Positions 11,601 through 22,878 of a stretch of DNA of 64,000 nucleotides are shown here, piece by piece. The position numbers were made by a program, and so were the translations under genes. The notes beneath the pieces are model-generated. The model saw only the letters and a list, made by a program, of their open reading frames with translations, was not told the origin of the DNA and did not search any database. Numbering within the stretch: position 1 is the stretch's first letter; each line of letters begins with the position of its first letter. The DNA lies in NCBI GenBank assembly GCA_002943765.1, contig PQWQ01000014.1, forward strand, positions 868,001 to 932,000. Direction: 5' to 3'. This DNA is from Psoroptes ovis (lineage: Eukaryota; Arthropoda; Arachnida; Sarcoptiformes; Psoroptidae).

Positions 11601-14600
11601 TTACAATGTAATGATTCCATGACGGAAATTTTCGTTTTGTTCTCAAATGGAAATGATTTCCATTTGATTTGATAATAATAATGTATTTTTCCTTTATTTT
11701 CAATTCATGGTCATTTTATTATGTTTTCAATTTTGAATTTTTTCAAATTTTGAATTCACAAATAAACGCCGACAGAATGGAAATATTTGAATTTGATGAA
11801 TACGATTTGAATTTCATTTAAAATTCGCATCAAACGGTTTTTTAAATGATTTAAATCGCCTTTGAATTTGAATGTTTCAATGTTTTAAAATATTTTTTCT
11901 TCGAAAAATTCAAATAAAATACGGAATTATTTTATTCATTTTGTCCATGTTGTTTCACACACACATTTGAATCAAATGCATCGCATACAAATAATCGATT
12001 CAAGGATTGATTGAAAATTTTCATTTTTTTTTCTTTTTATTTTTGCTCAAGTCCACATGCCAAAATGTCCTTGTTTTATTAATTATATTTTTTTTCAGGC
12101 TTTTTTTTCCTCCTTTAATATAATGATTATCATTTGATGATCATTGATGTTATGTATTATTCCAAATTGATATTTATTTCTGTTTATTTCAATATATTTC
12201 TCCCTATTTCGGGGAAACATAAAAAATACATTTCATAATTTATTAATTTACTTTTTTTGAAAAATGGATAAAAATTCATTGGGTTTTCCTTTTGCATTTT
12301 GAAAAAGTTGAAAATTTTTAAAAAATTTCAATGTAACAAGGAAATGATGGACATTTACTTGTTTATTTCATCGATTAACATGCGCATGTATTAGACTGTC
12401 CGAAAAGTTCATTCTGCTTAATCGAATAGAGTTGCTCATTAAAATTGGCCAGAACTTTTCGGACAGCCTAATAGTTTTACATATTTGATTTAAATCAGCC
12501 AGATTTAAATAATTTCATCTCTTTTTTTCTGAATTTTTTTTCAAAAATTTAAAAAAAATCTAATTAATTTTTTGTCGCTTTTGATGGAAAAATTCGTTTG
12601 ATGATATATATTCGATGATAATGATGATAGCAATGAAATCATTGCCAATCGTCGGCAATCAATGATGATCCGATTTCGTAATTTGTAAAATATTTTTTCC
12701 GTAATAATTTTCGTATTTTTGTATGGAAAAATTAAGATTTGATTGGGATCTTAGAAAAAAGAAAGAATGATTTGAAATAAAATCAAAAATTCATCGATAC
12801 ATTTCTTCGAAATGTTCGATATTATAAATCACGATTCATATTTATATGATCAGAAATTTTTGATCAAAAATTTCATATCTTTGATCATGATCAGCTTGGA
12901 AAATACGATGAAAATGATCATTTATTCATCTTAAATTTTTGAATTCATTTCTAGATCATACAAAACATCTGTACCTGGATCATATTTGCTTCTTTGATGT
13001 ACTCTAATTTTTTTGACTGGCAAAATTTTTTGAAAAAAAATCAAATTCCTCACGCAACCAGAAATCCCTTATTTTAATCATTTGTGATAAAAATTTTGTC
13101 ATATTACATCACATTCAATTACCTCATAACCCATTAGGTGCTGACGAATGTTGTTGAATTATAGTTTTGAACAGTGATTCCCAAACTTTTTGGCGCCATA
13201 GCCCACTTTCACAAAAAAAATATTCTCTATCGCCCACCTCTTAAGAAATGTCCATTGCCCAATAATGCACCCATGGACCATCATCGCCCACCTGAATTGC
13301 TGAATCGCCCACTGGTGGGCGATATCGCCCAGTTTGGGAATCACTGGTTTTGAAGCTAATATAAAGGGTTGTCCGCAAAGTTTTTGCCGGACATATCATA
13401 GCAAATGATTGTAAAATCGGCAAGGACTTTTCGGACAACCTAATATATTTCAAATCGAACAAAACTAAAAAAAATTAAATCAAAATTTTCATGAGATAAT
13501 TTCCACACATAATTTTTGGCTATATTTAATGGCCAAAAAAAATGTACCTAATTTCTCCCATTTTTTTCTTTGTCGAATTAATGGGTCATCAGTCAGTTTT
13601 ATTCGGTATTTCTCACATTAAAAAACGAAGAAAAAAATTCTTTGAAACAATTCAAAAATGAACATATTTGATTTTATGTTCGTTTGGGAATTTTACAAGC
13701 TGAATTAATTGTTCATTCATTTGTTTATTTGAATTATTAAATGTTGAAACTACAATTTAGAAATAATCTTTAAGAAATGACATTACAATTCGCACTGTCG
13801 TCTTCGTTGTATTGAATCATTTGTGTCCTAAATATTTCTGTTTGTTTTATGCTTGTTTTTTTTCAATAATAAAAATTGACAATTAACTTATTTTATTTTA
13901 TTTTCTTTTCATTCGTTCGTTTTTTTTATCTTTTTTCATTCTTCTGTTCGCTCATTCATTCATAATAACAATCAATGAAAATCATCAATAAATTTCGGAA
14001 AAAAATGGTATTTTTTTCTTCGAAATTCAAATGAAAAAACAACAACCAACAACAGTTGACGACGACGCTACAAATTGTTTGATTAAAAATTTTAACAAAT
14101 CAAACAATGATGATCATCATCAACGACCACGACAACAACAACAGCAGCAACAGCAGTCATTGAATGAATTAAAATCAAATGAAATAATTGAAGAGGAAAT
14201 ACCATTACCATCATCATCCATAACAACAAATGATTTATTACATAATAAAAAAGAATTAGAAATAAACGATAATAATAATGATAATGATAAAATTGAACAA
14301 AATAATAGTTTCGATACATCCGTTGTCAAAAATAATGGCTTTCAAATAGCTTCTGCTGCTGCTGATGATGATGATGATAATAATGAAAATAATAATAAAA
14401 ATGAAATTAATGTAAATAATAATAATGATAATAATAATTATCACAATCGCAAAACGAATGAAAATGATATAAACAATCACCAGCAACAACAACAGCAACA
14501 AACGATTGACGACAAAGTATTGAATCCTGTTGTAATTGAAAACATTGCTGATACAATTAGCAGCAATAATAATAATGATAATAATAATAATAATGATTTA

Positions 14601-17600
14601 ATGGTTAATGAGCGAAATGATTCCAAAACAACATCGCCGACACCTACAACAACATCAGTGATGATGAAAAAATCAATTAATACTACGAATAATAATAATG
14701 ATAATTCTAGAATTAAAAAATTAAATAATTTTGATAAAATTGATGGTCAATCATCATCATCATTAGCGAAGATCTCGAAAAAATCCATTAATAATAGTGA
14801 TAATAATAATTTAAATAAAAATAATGATAATGATGGCAATAACAGCAATAATAAAAATGATAATAATGAGCCAATCAAAACACTAAAACCGAGCTTATTA
14901 CAGCAACAATCAAAATTATCTGATATTTCATCGTCATCGACAACATCATTATCATCGCAGACAAAAAGTACGTTATGGTCAGCTAAAAATCAACTAAAAT
15001 CATCGACAACAACAAATAATCAAACAACACCTACTAAATCATCAAAACCTAAATCACAACAACAACAACAAAATGGTTGTTCATCGATTGTGTTTGATTT
15101 TCGTTCAACGAAAAATGTTAAACCAAATATATCGATTCAACCGACACCATTCGGTGCAAAACCAATACCAAAACATATTATCAAAGAATTAGTGAATGGT
15201 GTTAATAATTCTATAGATATTAATGTTAGTATTGATGATGATGATGATGATGATGATGATGCTAGTAATTATACTGGTATCACTGAAATGCCACCACCAT
15301 GTGGTATTGATTTTATTGGTGCAAATATTATCATTCAAAAAGGATCACTGATGATGCAACGTAATAAAAATGTAAGTCTTCTAATTTCTTAAATTTTAAT
15401 TCATTCAATTTTTTTATTTGAAATCATTCGATTTCAACGTGTGCTTTCTACTCAAAACTTTGATTGATTGACCTAAAAAAAACAAATACAAATAAATAAG
15501 AATAAAACAAAAATAGATTAAATATATTTATTTTGATGAATTAACAAACGGTAAAAAAACGAAAAAAATAGAAAAATAAAATCAAAATAATTCGGACAAA
15601 ACCGAAAATTATAGTAGTTGAATGAATAGGGGAAAAATTAAAACAAAACGAATTAAAACTCGGGAAAAAAATTCCCGTAATCAATCATTTCATACCAAAT
15701 CTAATTCATTTATTTATCTGAATGAATAAATGATAATAATACATGAATGAGAAAACGAAAATTTCGAAACAATTTGACAACAATGAGAAATAAATAAATG
15801 GAAAAATAATATAAAATTTCTGCCTAAATAATTCAAAATCTTTTGATGTTTCTCTCAAAAGGTTTGATTTAAAATTGTTTTTCAGTTGAATTATTGGTCA
15901 ACTTGAATCATATCAACCCTTTTTCTATTATGACCAATAAATGATGGAAAAATTTTCGGTGAATTAAACAGTTCGTTTGTTTATTTGTTTGATATTTTGA
16001 ATGTTTTCTTCATATCCATAAATCATTTCAAATTCAAAATCATTATTATTCGATAATGACCTATTTTTCCTGTGTGTTTACATTGGTAAACATTTCGAGA
16101 TTATCGAAATGTTTCCCATAAGAGTTACGTTGAAATTAAACGATTAAATAAATTCCAAGTAATATTTCGTTTTAAGATTCATTCAATTCCATTGGCAGTT
16201 AAAACAAATTAATATGTCGAATTTGGTAATCATCATCATCATATTAATTCAGTCAATAATTGATTATCAGTGCAAAGATATTCAGAAAAACAAAAAAAAA
16301 AAAAAAAAATACGATACAGGCCCACGTGTTTTAAGTGTTTTACTAATTCGTTAAAAAATATTATTTGAATTATGCGTGAAATAAATAAATATTAGGCTGT
16401 CCGAAAAGTTCATTCCGCTTAATTGCATAGAGTTGTTCATAAAAATCGGCCAAAACTTTCTGGACAGCCTAATATTTATATAAAAATTAATTGAAAAACA
16501 AATAAATAAATGAAAACGAATAAACATGACAAGATTATATAAATATTTGCTATCCTAAAAAATTCTATATGCTAAATCATATTCATTTTTTCCATGTATG
16601 GACTAAACAATATTGGAAATTGTTTAGGGATTTGAATTTTATGTTCCAAATATGTTCAACGAAATATCGTTTTTTCAAAGTAATAATATTCATACAAAAA
16701 AAAATGTATTTATTTTTCAATGATTTTCATTTTTCACTAAATTCATTTTTCAATTCAGAACGATGGTCAATTTTTTCCGTGTGATGAACTTGACTGAATT
16801 TTTGAAATGACTTTTCTGAATTCAAAATTCGCTGTGATTCGAGAAAATTCATTACTAATATTTTCAATATTTATTTTTGGCCACTTTGTCCTGATTTTGT
16901 TTTTTTTCTGTCCATCGATTTACATTTTAACAATTTTCCACTGAAAATGTTTCATTTTATTTTTGTATTTCAGTGAAACATCTTAGATTAATAACAGCCA
17001 AAGAATCACCTTACCTTATTCAGTCATTTTCGCACAAGTAGTAATATCATCTTTCAATTCATTTGTCCATATCATTATCATTTCTTTCATCATCATCATT
17101 TTTTTGCATGGAAATTATCTTCTTTCAATGTTTATTGTTTTCATGGAAGAAAAATAATAAGAAATTTCAAATGGAATCTGTTTCATATTTATTAGGTTGC
17201 CCGGAAAGTTCTGGCCGATTTTCATGAGCAAATAAATTGATTAAGCGGAATGAACTTTTCGGACAGCCTATTATTCATTATTGACGAATTTCATTTTCCT
17301 TTGTGTTCACATCTTTAAACATTCAATGATGATGCATAAGGTGTTGAATTTTCTACCTTATTATCCTCCAAAAAAAATGAAAATGAAAATTAATTTTTTT
17401 TTTTTGCTCCAAAAAAGAATGAAGTTTTTTCATTTATTCCATCTTACTGTATCATCTTTCAAATCATCAATTATATTAATGATGATGATGATGATGGTGG
17501 TGGATAGAGATGATATGCATACGATTGCCAAGCAGTGAAACGAAAATATAACGGGGAAAAAATGGAAATAGAAATTAGAACAAATTCGAAGGCAAATTTT

Positions 17601-18820
17601 TCCATTTTATTTTTTATGAATATCTTTTATGATTATTTTTAAAAAATTTTCATTTTTTCAAAACCGAATCAAACCGATTAAATCAATCCATTTTTGGATT
17701 TGTAAATGATCGATGTTTTGTTCAGTCGTATGTCTTGTTGCGCTTGTTGTTTTGGTTTCATCTTTGCCATTTTATTCCGTTGATTATCCATGATGATAAT
17801 CAAAATTTGACGCCTAAATTATTTTTTTTGTAAATTAAAACGAACTTATATTGATGTAATCAAAAATCTTATTCATTTATTATTTCTAAGAGATGGTCTA
17901 TGAAGAAATTATGGAAATTTTCATTGAAATGAATATAATTATAAATACAAAAAACAATTCTGCTTAAAAATTTTAAATGTTTAGCCGTATTTTGATAGTT
18001 TTGCATATCTTATTGTAATACAATAGATATATCGCGCATATTTTTAAATGATTCATTTAAAATTTTCGTTTTTTATCACTACATCTTATCATGTTTTTGC
18101 GATTGCATAATTATGAAAATAATGATTGAAATTTTTCATAGAAAATAATGAACCATGAAACAATGAAATTAATTGAATTTTTGTGTGTCTCCTTACATTG
18201 AGTTAATCATTGTTTGGAATTGAATTTAATGAAATAAATTTCGCAAATTAAACACGTGTTTTCATTATAATGAGTAATATTTTATATTTTATCCAATTAT
18301 TTAAAATTTTTAATCTTTTTCAACCTCTTACAAATAGCTTACAGTAAATTTTGACGATTCAGCACCATCAATATTTGAATATCCAATGATAAAAGATGAT
18401 GATGATAATGGTGATGATAATAATGAAAGCAAATTTCTGCCAAAATCATTCATAAATTCTGATGCTACAACCAACGGTGGTAACGTGTTGAAGAAATCTT
18501 TTCCAACTGGTAATATGATTCTTTGATATTCAAACATTTTTCACTAATTGTCAATTTTTAATTTTTTCAATTTAGGCAGCAGTACATTAGCATCATATAA
18601 ACCATCAAAAATGTCTGGACAATCAACATTTGAATTAGGTATAACGAAAAATAATGACAACCAACTATCGAAACAAGATGAATCAACAATAATCGATGAT
18701 AATAACTGTGATAGTTTGATCGATTTCGATAGTTTAAGGCCAATGCCAATAAAACCGGCCAGTGTTGAAGATACTGTACCATTTTCAAGATCAACAACTG
18801 CATCTGATTTACTTTTTTGA
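6513..18820 (+). CDS. Taperin/phostensin-like PP1-binding low-complexity protein, 5 exons
   Basis: Exons read by eye: 6513-8665, 8844-10013, 14056-15371, 18338-18509, 18576-18820; every junction is GT-AG and the phases agree (1, 1, 0, 1). From the first in-frame ATG (6979) the product is 1,529 residues, mostly Asn, Gln, Ser, Thr and His runs with a PPPPPPP stretch. Conserved islands: GIVHRLRDKF (residues 132-141), similar to the RVSRLLEKF motif of taperin; IIIQKGSLM followed, across the exon 3/4 join, by LTVNFDDSAPSIFEYP, which parallels the KISF...YQYP region of phostensin and taperin. Known for the family: that KISF-type (RVxF) motif docks protein phosphatase 1, and members associate with F-actin. 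The family call comes from remembered human sequences, not a search. It is much longer than human taperin (about 700 residues), the excess being simple-sequence runs. Confidence is high that this is one gene, moderate for the family. Confidence 0.72.
8844..10013 (+). CDS. Taperin-like gene, exon 2
   Basis: The acceptor AATTAATAG at 8843 restores the frame left at phase 1. The exon codes for a Gln/Thr/Ser-rich disordered segment with one more ordinary stretch, PKPDTVKTVKRLFEHNQ, near 9703-9750, followed by a Ser/Lys-rich tail. It ends at a GTAAAT donor (10014). Confidence 0.72.
10635..10715 (+). mobile_element. Mariner-type MITE, type A
   Basis: TTAGGCTGTCCGAATAGTTC to CTTTTCGGACAACCTAA, in intron 2 of the taperin-like gene. 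TA follows on the right. Confidence 0.88.
12391..12471 (+). mobile_element. Mariner-type MITE, type A
   Basis: TTAGACTGTCC to GGACAGCCTAA, flanked by TA; the core CATTCTGCTTAATCG differs little from the other copies. Confidence 0.88.
13172..13346. mobile_element. hAT-type MITE (175 bp) with perfect target duplication
   Basis: Perfect 16-bp inverted ends CAGTGATTCCCAAACT (13172-13187 and 13331-13346), of the CAGTG type known for hAT elements. The 8-bp duplication GTTTTGAA lies at 13164-13171 and 13347-13354. The inside repeats TCGCCCAC several times and is GC-richer than the intron around it. No transposase frame. Confidence 0.93.
13364..13443. mobile_element. Mariner-type MITE, type B (palindromic)
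   Basis: AAGGGTTGTCCGCAAAGTTT to ACTTTTCGGACAACCTAA; inner arms TTGCCGG / ATCGGCAAG. It starts 9 bp after the hAT target duplication. Confidence 0.85.
14056..15371 (+). CDS. Taperin-like gene, exon 3
   Basis: The best phase-matched acceptor is CAACAG at 14050-14055, inside an A-rich stretch with no pyrimidine tract; a local start at ATG 14031 is the alternative. The exon is Asn/Asp-rich and then becomes conserved toward its end: FDFRSTKNVKPN, TPFGAKPIPKHIIKEL, and EMPPPCGIDFIGANIIIQKG just before a GTAAGT donor. Confidence 0.7.
16392..16472 (+). mobile_element. Mariner-type MITE, type A
   Basis: TTAGGCTGTCCGAAAAGTTC to CTTTCTGGACAGCCTAA with TA on both sides, in intron 3 of the taperin-like gene. 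Confidence 0.9.
17192..17271 (-). mobile_element. Mariner-type MITE, type A
   Basis: TTAGGTTGCCCGGAAAGTTC, reversed core (CTGGCCGATTTTCATGAGC ... TTAAGCGGAATGAAC), right end GGACAGCCTAT. Confidence 0.88.
18338..18509 (+). CDS. Taperin-like gene, exon 4 (PP1-docking motif)
   Basis: It begins right after CAAATAG with codons for LTVNFDDSAPSIFEYP. TVNF (residues 1393-1396) fits the RVxF docking pattern without the leading basic residue. A nearer AG at 18343-18344 (CTTACAG) would put a stop first, so the upstream AG must be used. It ends at a GTAATA donor after phase 1. Confidence 0.78.
18576..18820 (+). CDS. Taperin-like gene, last exon
   Basis: The acceptor TTCAATTTAG gives GSSTLASYKPSK and continues to a TGA at 18818-18820. 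The C-terminus reads VEDTVPFSRSTTASDLLF, ordinary non-repetitive coding sequence and probably conserved. The antisense frames over this exon are shadows. Confidence 0.78.
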
Positions 18821-19476
18821 AAATAATAATTAAAAAAAATGCCGAATAATTCAAAGCATTCAAACAATACAATCATTTGACAAGTTTTTTATATGAATGA
18901 ACCATCACAAAAATATTCATGATAATTTATCGATTTCTCAAATATTGTCATATAAATTGTTTTTTGACACAATCATTCCAATCTTAGCCCTTTTTTTCTT
19001 GTTAATATTTGTTGTTTTTTTCCCCCATTTAAACTTATTCTTATCATCATTATTATAATAATTATTATCAAGAATTTTCCTATGATTATGCGAAAAAAAT
19101 TGATTGCCTTCTATCTATGATTATCTGCCAAGTAATTATAATATTTAAGGATTAATAAATTTATATTTTTTTCAAGTTTAAGATAAAAACTAAATGAAAT
19201 TTGAAAAAATTCAAATGTAAATTCACGCCAATAGAAGGCGATAGTGCTTCGAAAAATTTTCAAATTTCATAATTTGAAATTTTTCCCCAGAATTTTAATT
19301 GTTATTTAAAATTTAAACTTTGAATCATCATTACAATTTATGCATTCATTAAGCTGTCATTATCATAATTATTGTCATCATAGGACAAAACATTGTGACA
19401 ACATGGGTAAAAAGCGAAAACTTTTTTTCATTGTTTTGTTTGTCACTATTTTGGTGGCTGAAAAAATAAATTTTAA

Positions 19477-19634
19477 CCCTTAGTGGTCGGATGGCGAGTC
19501 TCACTCGCCATTACTTCTTAAGCTGCAGGACGACTGGTGCCTCTGAGGCACCAGATGTAAGTCACTCAGTGTATTCACAAAATCGCTTCGAGCTGCTGGC
19601 TCATACAGCCGAAATAGTTGCCGACCACTAAGGG
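19477..19634. mobile_element. piggyBac-type MITE (158 bp) at TTAA
   Basis: Perfect 14-bp inverted ends CCCTTAGTGGTCGG / CCGACCACTAAGGG, each next to TTAA (19473-19476 and 19635-19638), the piggyBac target. Two internal palindromes: ATGGCGAG/CTCGCCAT at 19491-19511 and CTGGTGCCTC/GAGGCACCAG at 19534-19554. Much GC-richer than its surroundings. No coding frame. Confidence 0.9.
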
Positions 19635-22600
19635 TTAAACTTCATTTATCAGTTGTAATTATCACTTTTTTTTGTTGATTAAATGTCACTATTTCATGGT
19701 TAATTATTCAAAATGAAGAAAAAAAAATTAAAATGTAATGAATATGACTGATAAAACAACATAAATGAAAAGTAATAAATTAAAACAGATCAAACACACC
19801 GAACAACAACAGAAAACTAACCCGAAACTACCAAAACAACATCAAAAACAAACAAACAAACAAAAAGCGTCCGGAACAAACATTCATTATATTTTTCGTT
19901 TGAAAAAATTCATTTGATATCAGAATTTTTCATACGAAATTCATTTCATGAATCATCAAGTCTGGTTTATTTTTTATTTTTTTTTTTTTTTTGAAAATAT
20001 GTTTTGTACAATTAAATTTTAATGAAAAAACAAAAACAAAAAAATGAAATGGAAACTCAAAACCACAAAATACCAGCCAAACATTTAACCGAATATGAAA
20101 TACATGGAATAAACATGGAATTTTTCTTTTTTTTTTTGCATGAAATCTGTGACCGATATCTTTTACATGTAATAATAATGACCCTAATGAAAAATTATCC
20201 TCATAATTATTATCATTATTAAATAAATTATCTTGCGAAGTGAATAAAAATTAAATAAAACAAAATTAAATGAGAAATAAAAAAGAATTTGAATGTTTTA
20301 AACAATCCATGTTTATATGTTCATTATTATCAATGTGTAAAATGTGTAAAAACAATTAATATTGAATTTAATGTCACAGTTCATCTAGATTTATGTGATA
20401 TTTCAACTATTTATCAGTTCATTCATTCATGAATTCAATTTAAACATTGAGAATTGAATTCTGTTTGAAAAAAATAAAAATAAATAATCATGATAATAAA
20501 TTAATCATAATTTAATCGAACTCAGAGAAACTCTCTCCAACTTTTCTACAGAATTTTTTTTTCGGATATTTTACATGAATTATTTTGAATTTTTCTAATG
20601 AATCGAATTCAATTTATTATTGCTTTTATTTTTATTGTTGTCAAATTCATAATTTAACTCGATATAATTCATTAATATTCGGCATATTGAACGCGTGTTT
20701 TGCACACATATTGTTTATTTTATTTTTGTTTTTTCGGAACATCTTTAATTTAATTCAATGCACACACACAATACTCTCATAGATATGGAATATGACTACA
20801 TTCTATAAGCTTTTAGTGTTCTTATTTTATTTTTTATAATATTTTCAATTAAAATAAAACATGATTAAAGCAAATTATTATTATTTTTATCATTATTTTT
20901 TATTAATTCATTACTCCATTATGTTTATTATCATCTCATGATAAAAAGAATTGTATTAATAATAATACTATAGTCTTGAATAAATGTCAATTGTTGTTTA
21001 ATATATTTTTTTATTTATTTTATGAAAAAAAAATGAAATACAAAAGGAAAACATCAATGAAAATTTTCTATTTTATTTTATTTAGATGAATTTCATAATG
21101 TGAAAATAAAAATAAATAAATGAATAAATGTTCAGTTTTTTCTTTTTTCCGAAAATATTTATTCGCTTCAAAAAACAAGTACGAAAACAAGCAACAATGA
21201 TTATAATTATAGTCTTTGTTTGTTTGTTTGTTTATTTACAAATTCATATATGAACAAACAAACAAACAAATGAATGAATGAAATGAATAAAATGGAAAAT
21301 ATTATCACATTAATTTCCGTTGTGAAAATTATTATTATCATCACAGTCATAGTTATGGCTGTTGTTTCAATATTTTCTAGACTGAATTATCTTTGAAAAT
21401 TTTTATTTATTTATTTATTTTTGTCTTTCATTCATTCATTCATTGATTCATTCATTTTTCTTGATATAATTAATAATTATAATGATTATGAAATGAATAA
21501 ATGGGAATAATAATATTAAATGCAAATGTGATAAATTGATGGCAAAAAAACCTTGAAATTATTATCGTTATATGCTTAGTTCAAGGCCTAAAATCGATTA
21601 GAAAGAATTATGAGAAAAAATTCCCAAAATAACTGAGACAAATTTTCAAATAAATACAATATGTCATTACGAAAAGAATGTAAATTTTTTTGAAATATTT
21701 CCATCAAAAATCAAATTTTCATTTTTCAAAAATTGATAAATTTGAAAATCAAAGTAAATTTGAGAAAAATGTCAAGAATTTTTTGCTGAAGATGTGATTA
21801 AGAAGATGAGGAGATATACAGAGTGGCAAGCAATAGGAATCAAATAGAAAGGTTTGAGAGGGTGAAAGGAAGTCAAAAGAAAAAAAATGAAAATTTTGTA
21901 AAGATATGCCATATAAGAAAATTTTCCAAAGAATTTCCATGTGCATATGAATTTAAAATGCTTGATATGAATTTCTATTTATCATTTTTTCCGTCAATGA
22001 TGATCTGACTTTGGAAAGAATTTCATTTTTATTAGAAAAAAATTTAAATTTTCAATTTTCAAATTTCTTGAATGTGATGATCCTTAGATCATCATCGACG
22101 GAATTATTGAAAAGCATTCCGTTTCATTCAAAAGATTTTTGAATGCATCGATTTTTGTATTTTTCGCAATTTTAATCGTAGCAGCAAAAATGGTCGAGGA
22201 AAAATGATTGAAAAATTCTCGAAATCCTTTGCATACAAATATTGTAATCGGTAATTCTCTCTTCAGAAACCATTTTGGATGTCGAAAAGTGATTTTTTTT
22301 CAATAAAAATAAAATTTTTAATAGAATAAATAATCAATGAAATGCCTTCAATATATCAATGAAGATTCAACGATTCACTAGCCCTTTACTCGCGCATCAA
22401 ACATATGTCGAATCGACATTAATTTCATCCATTTCCATTTTCTTTGCTTTGAATCACCATTAATATCGAGAAATTATTGCAACAATAATCAACAAAAAAA
22501 TCGACAAAATTCACAAAAATACAATTCTAGACTATTAAATCTTTTGAAAAACTAAAAATTTAAAATTCAAATGATAATTTTCTGATGTTTAATGTTTTCG

Positions 22601-22797
22601 ATTTTTCCATCATTCTGTTGATTCCTTATGATGTTCACAATTGAAATAGGATTTTTCCACGAAAAAAATGAAAAATTCTGAACTTGAATTCATTTTGTTT
22701 GTTTGTTTGTTTTTTCGAAAAATTTTCTCTTTATCCATTCATCCATACATAAGACAAACGTGATTATTATTTCAAAATATTATTTTCATTGAAATTA

Positions 22798-22878
22798 TTA
22801 GGTTGTCCGGAAAATTTTAAGCCGGTTATATCGTAGAAAATCATTGGAAAATTGGCGAAAACTTTCCGGACAACCTAA
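22798..22878. mobile_element. Mariner-type MITE, type B
   Basis: TTAGGTTGTCCGGAAAATTT to ACTTTCCGGACAACCTAA, flanked by TA; the core carries GGTTATATCGTAGAAAATC. Confidence 0.88.

Larger units (their letters stand above)
10014..14055. other. Intron 2 of the taperin-like gene (4.0 kb)
   Basis: Apart from AT-rich filler it holds three mariner-type MITEs and one hAT-type MITE. The last of the three starts 9 bp after the hAT target duplication. No exon-like open frame between. Confidence 0.6.
15372..18337. other. Intron 3 of the taperin-like gene (3.0 kb)
   Basis: Two mariner-type MITEs in opposite orientation (16392 and 17192). Otherwise AT-rich sequence with poly-A/T runs, and nothing else I can name. 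Confidence 0.6.
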
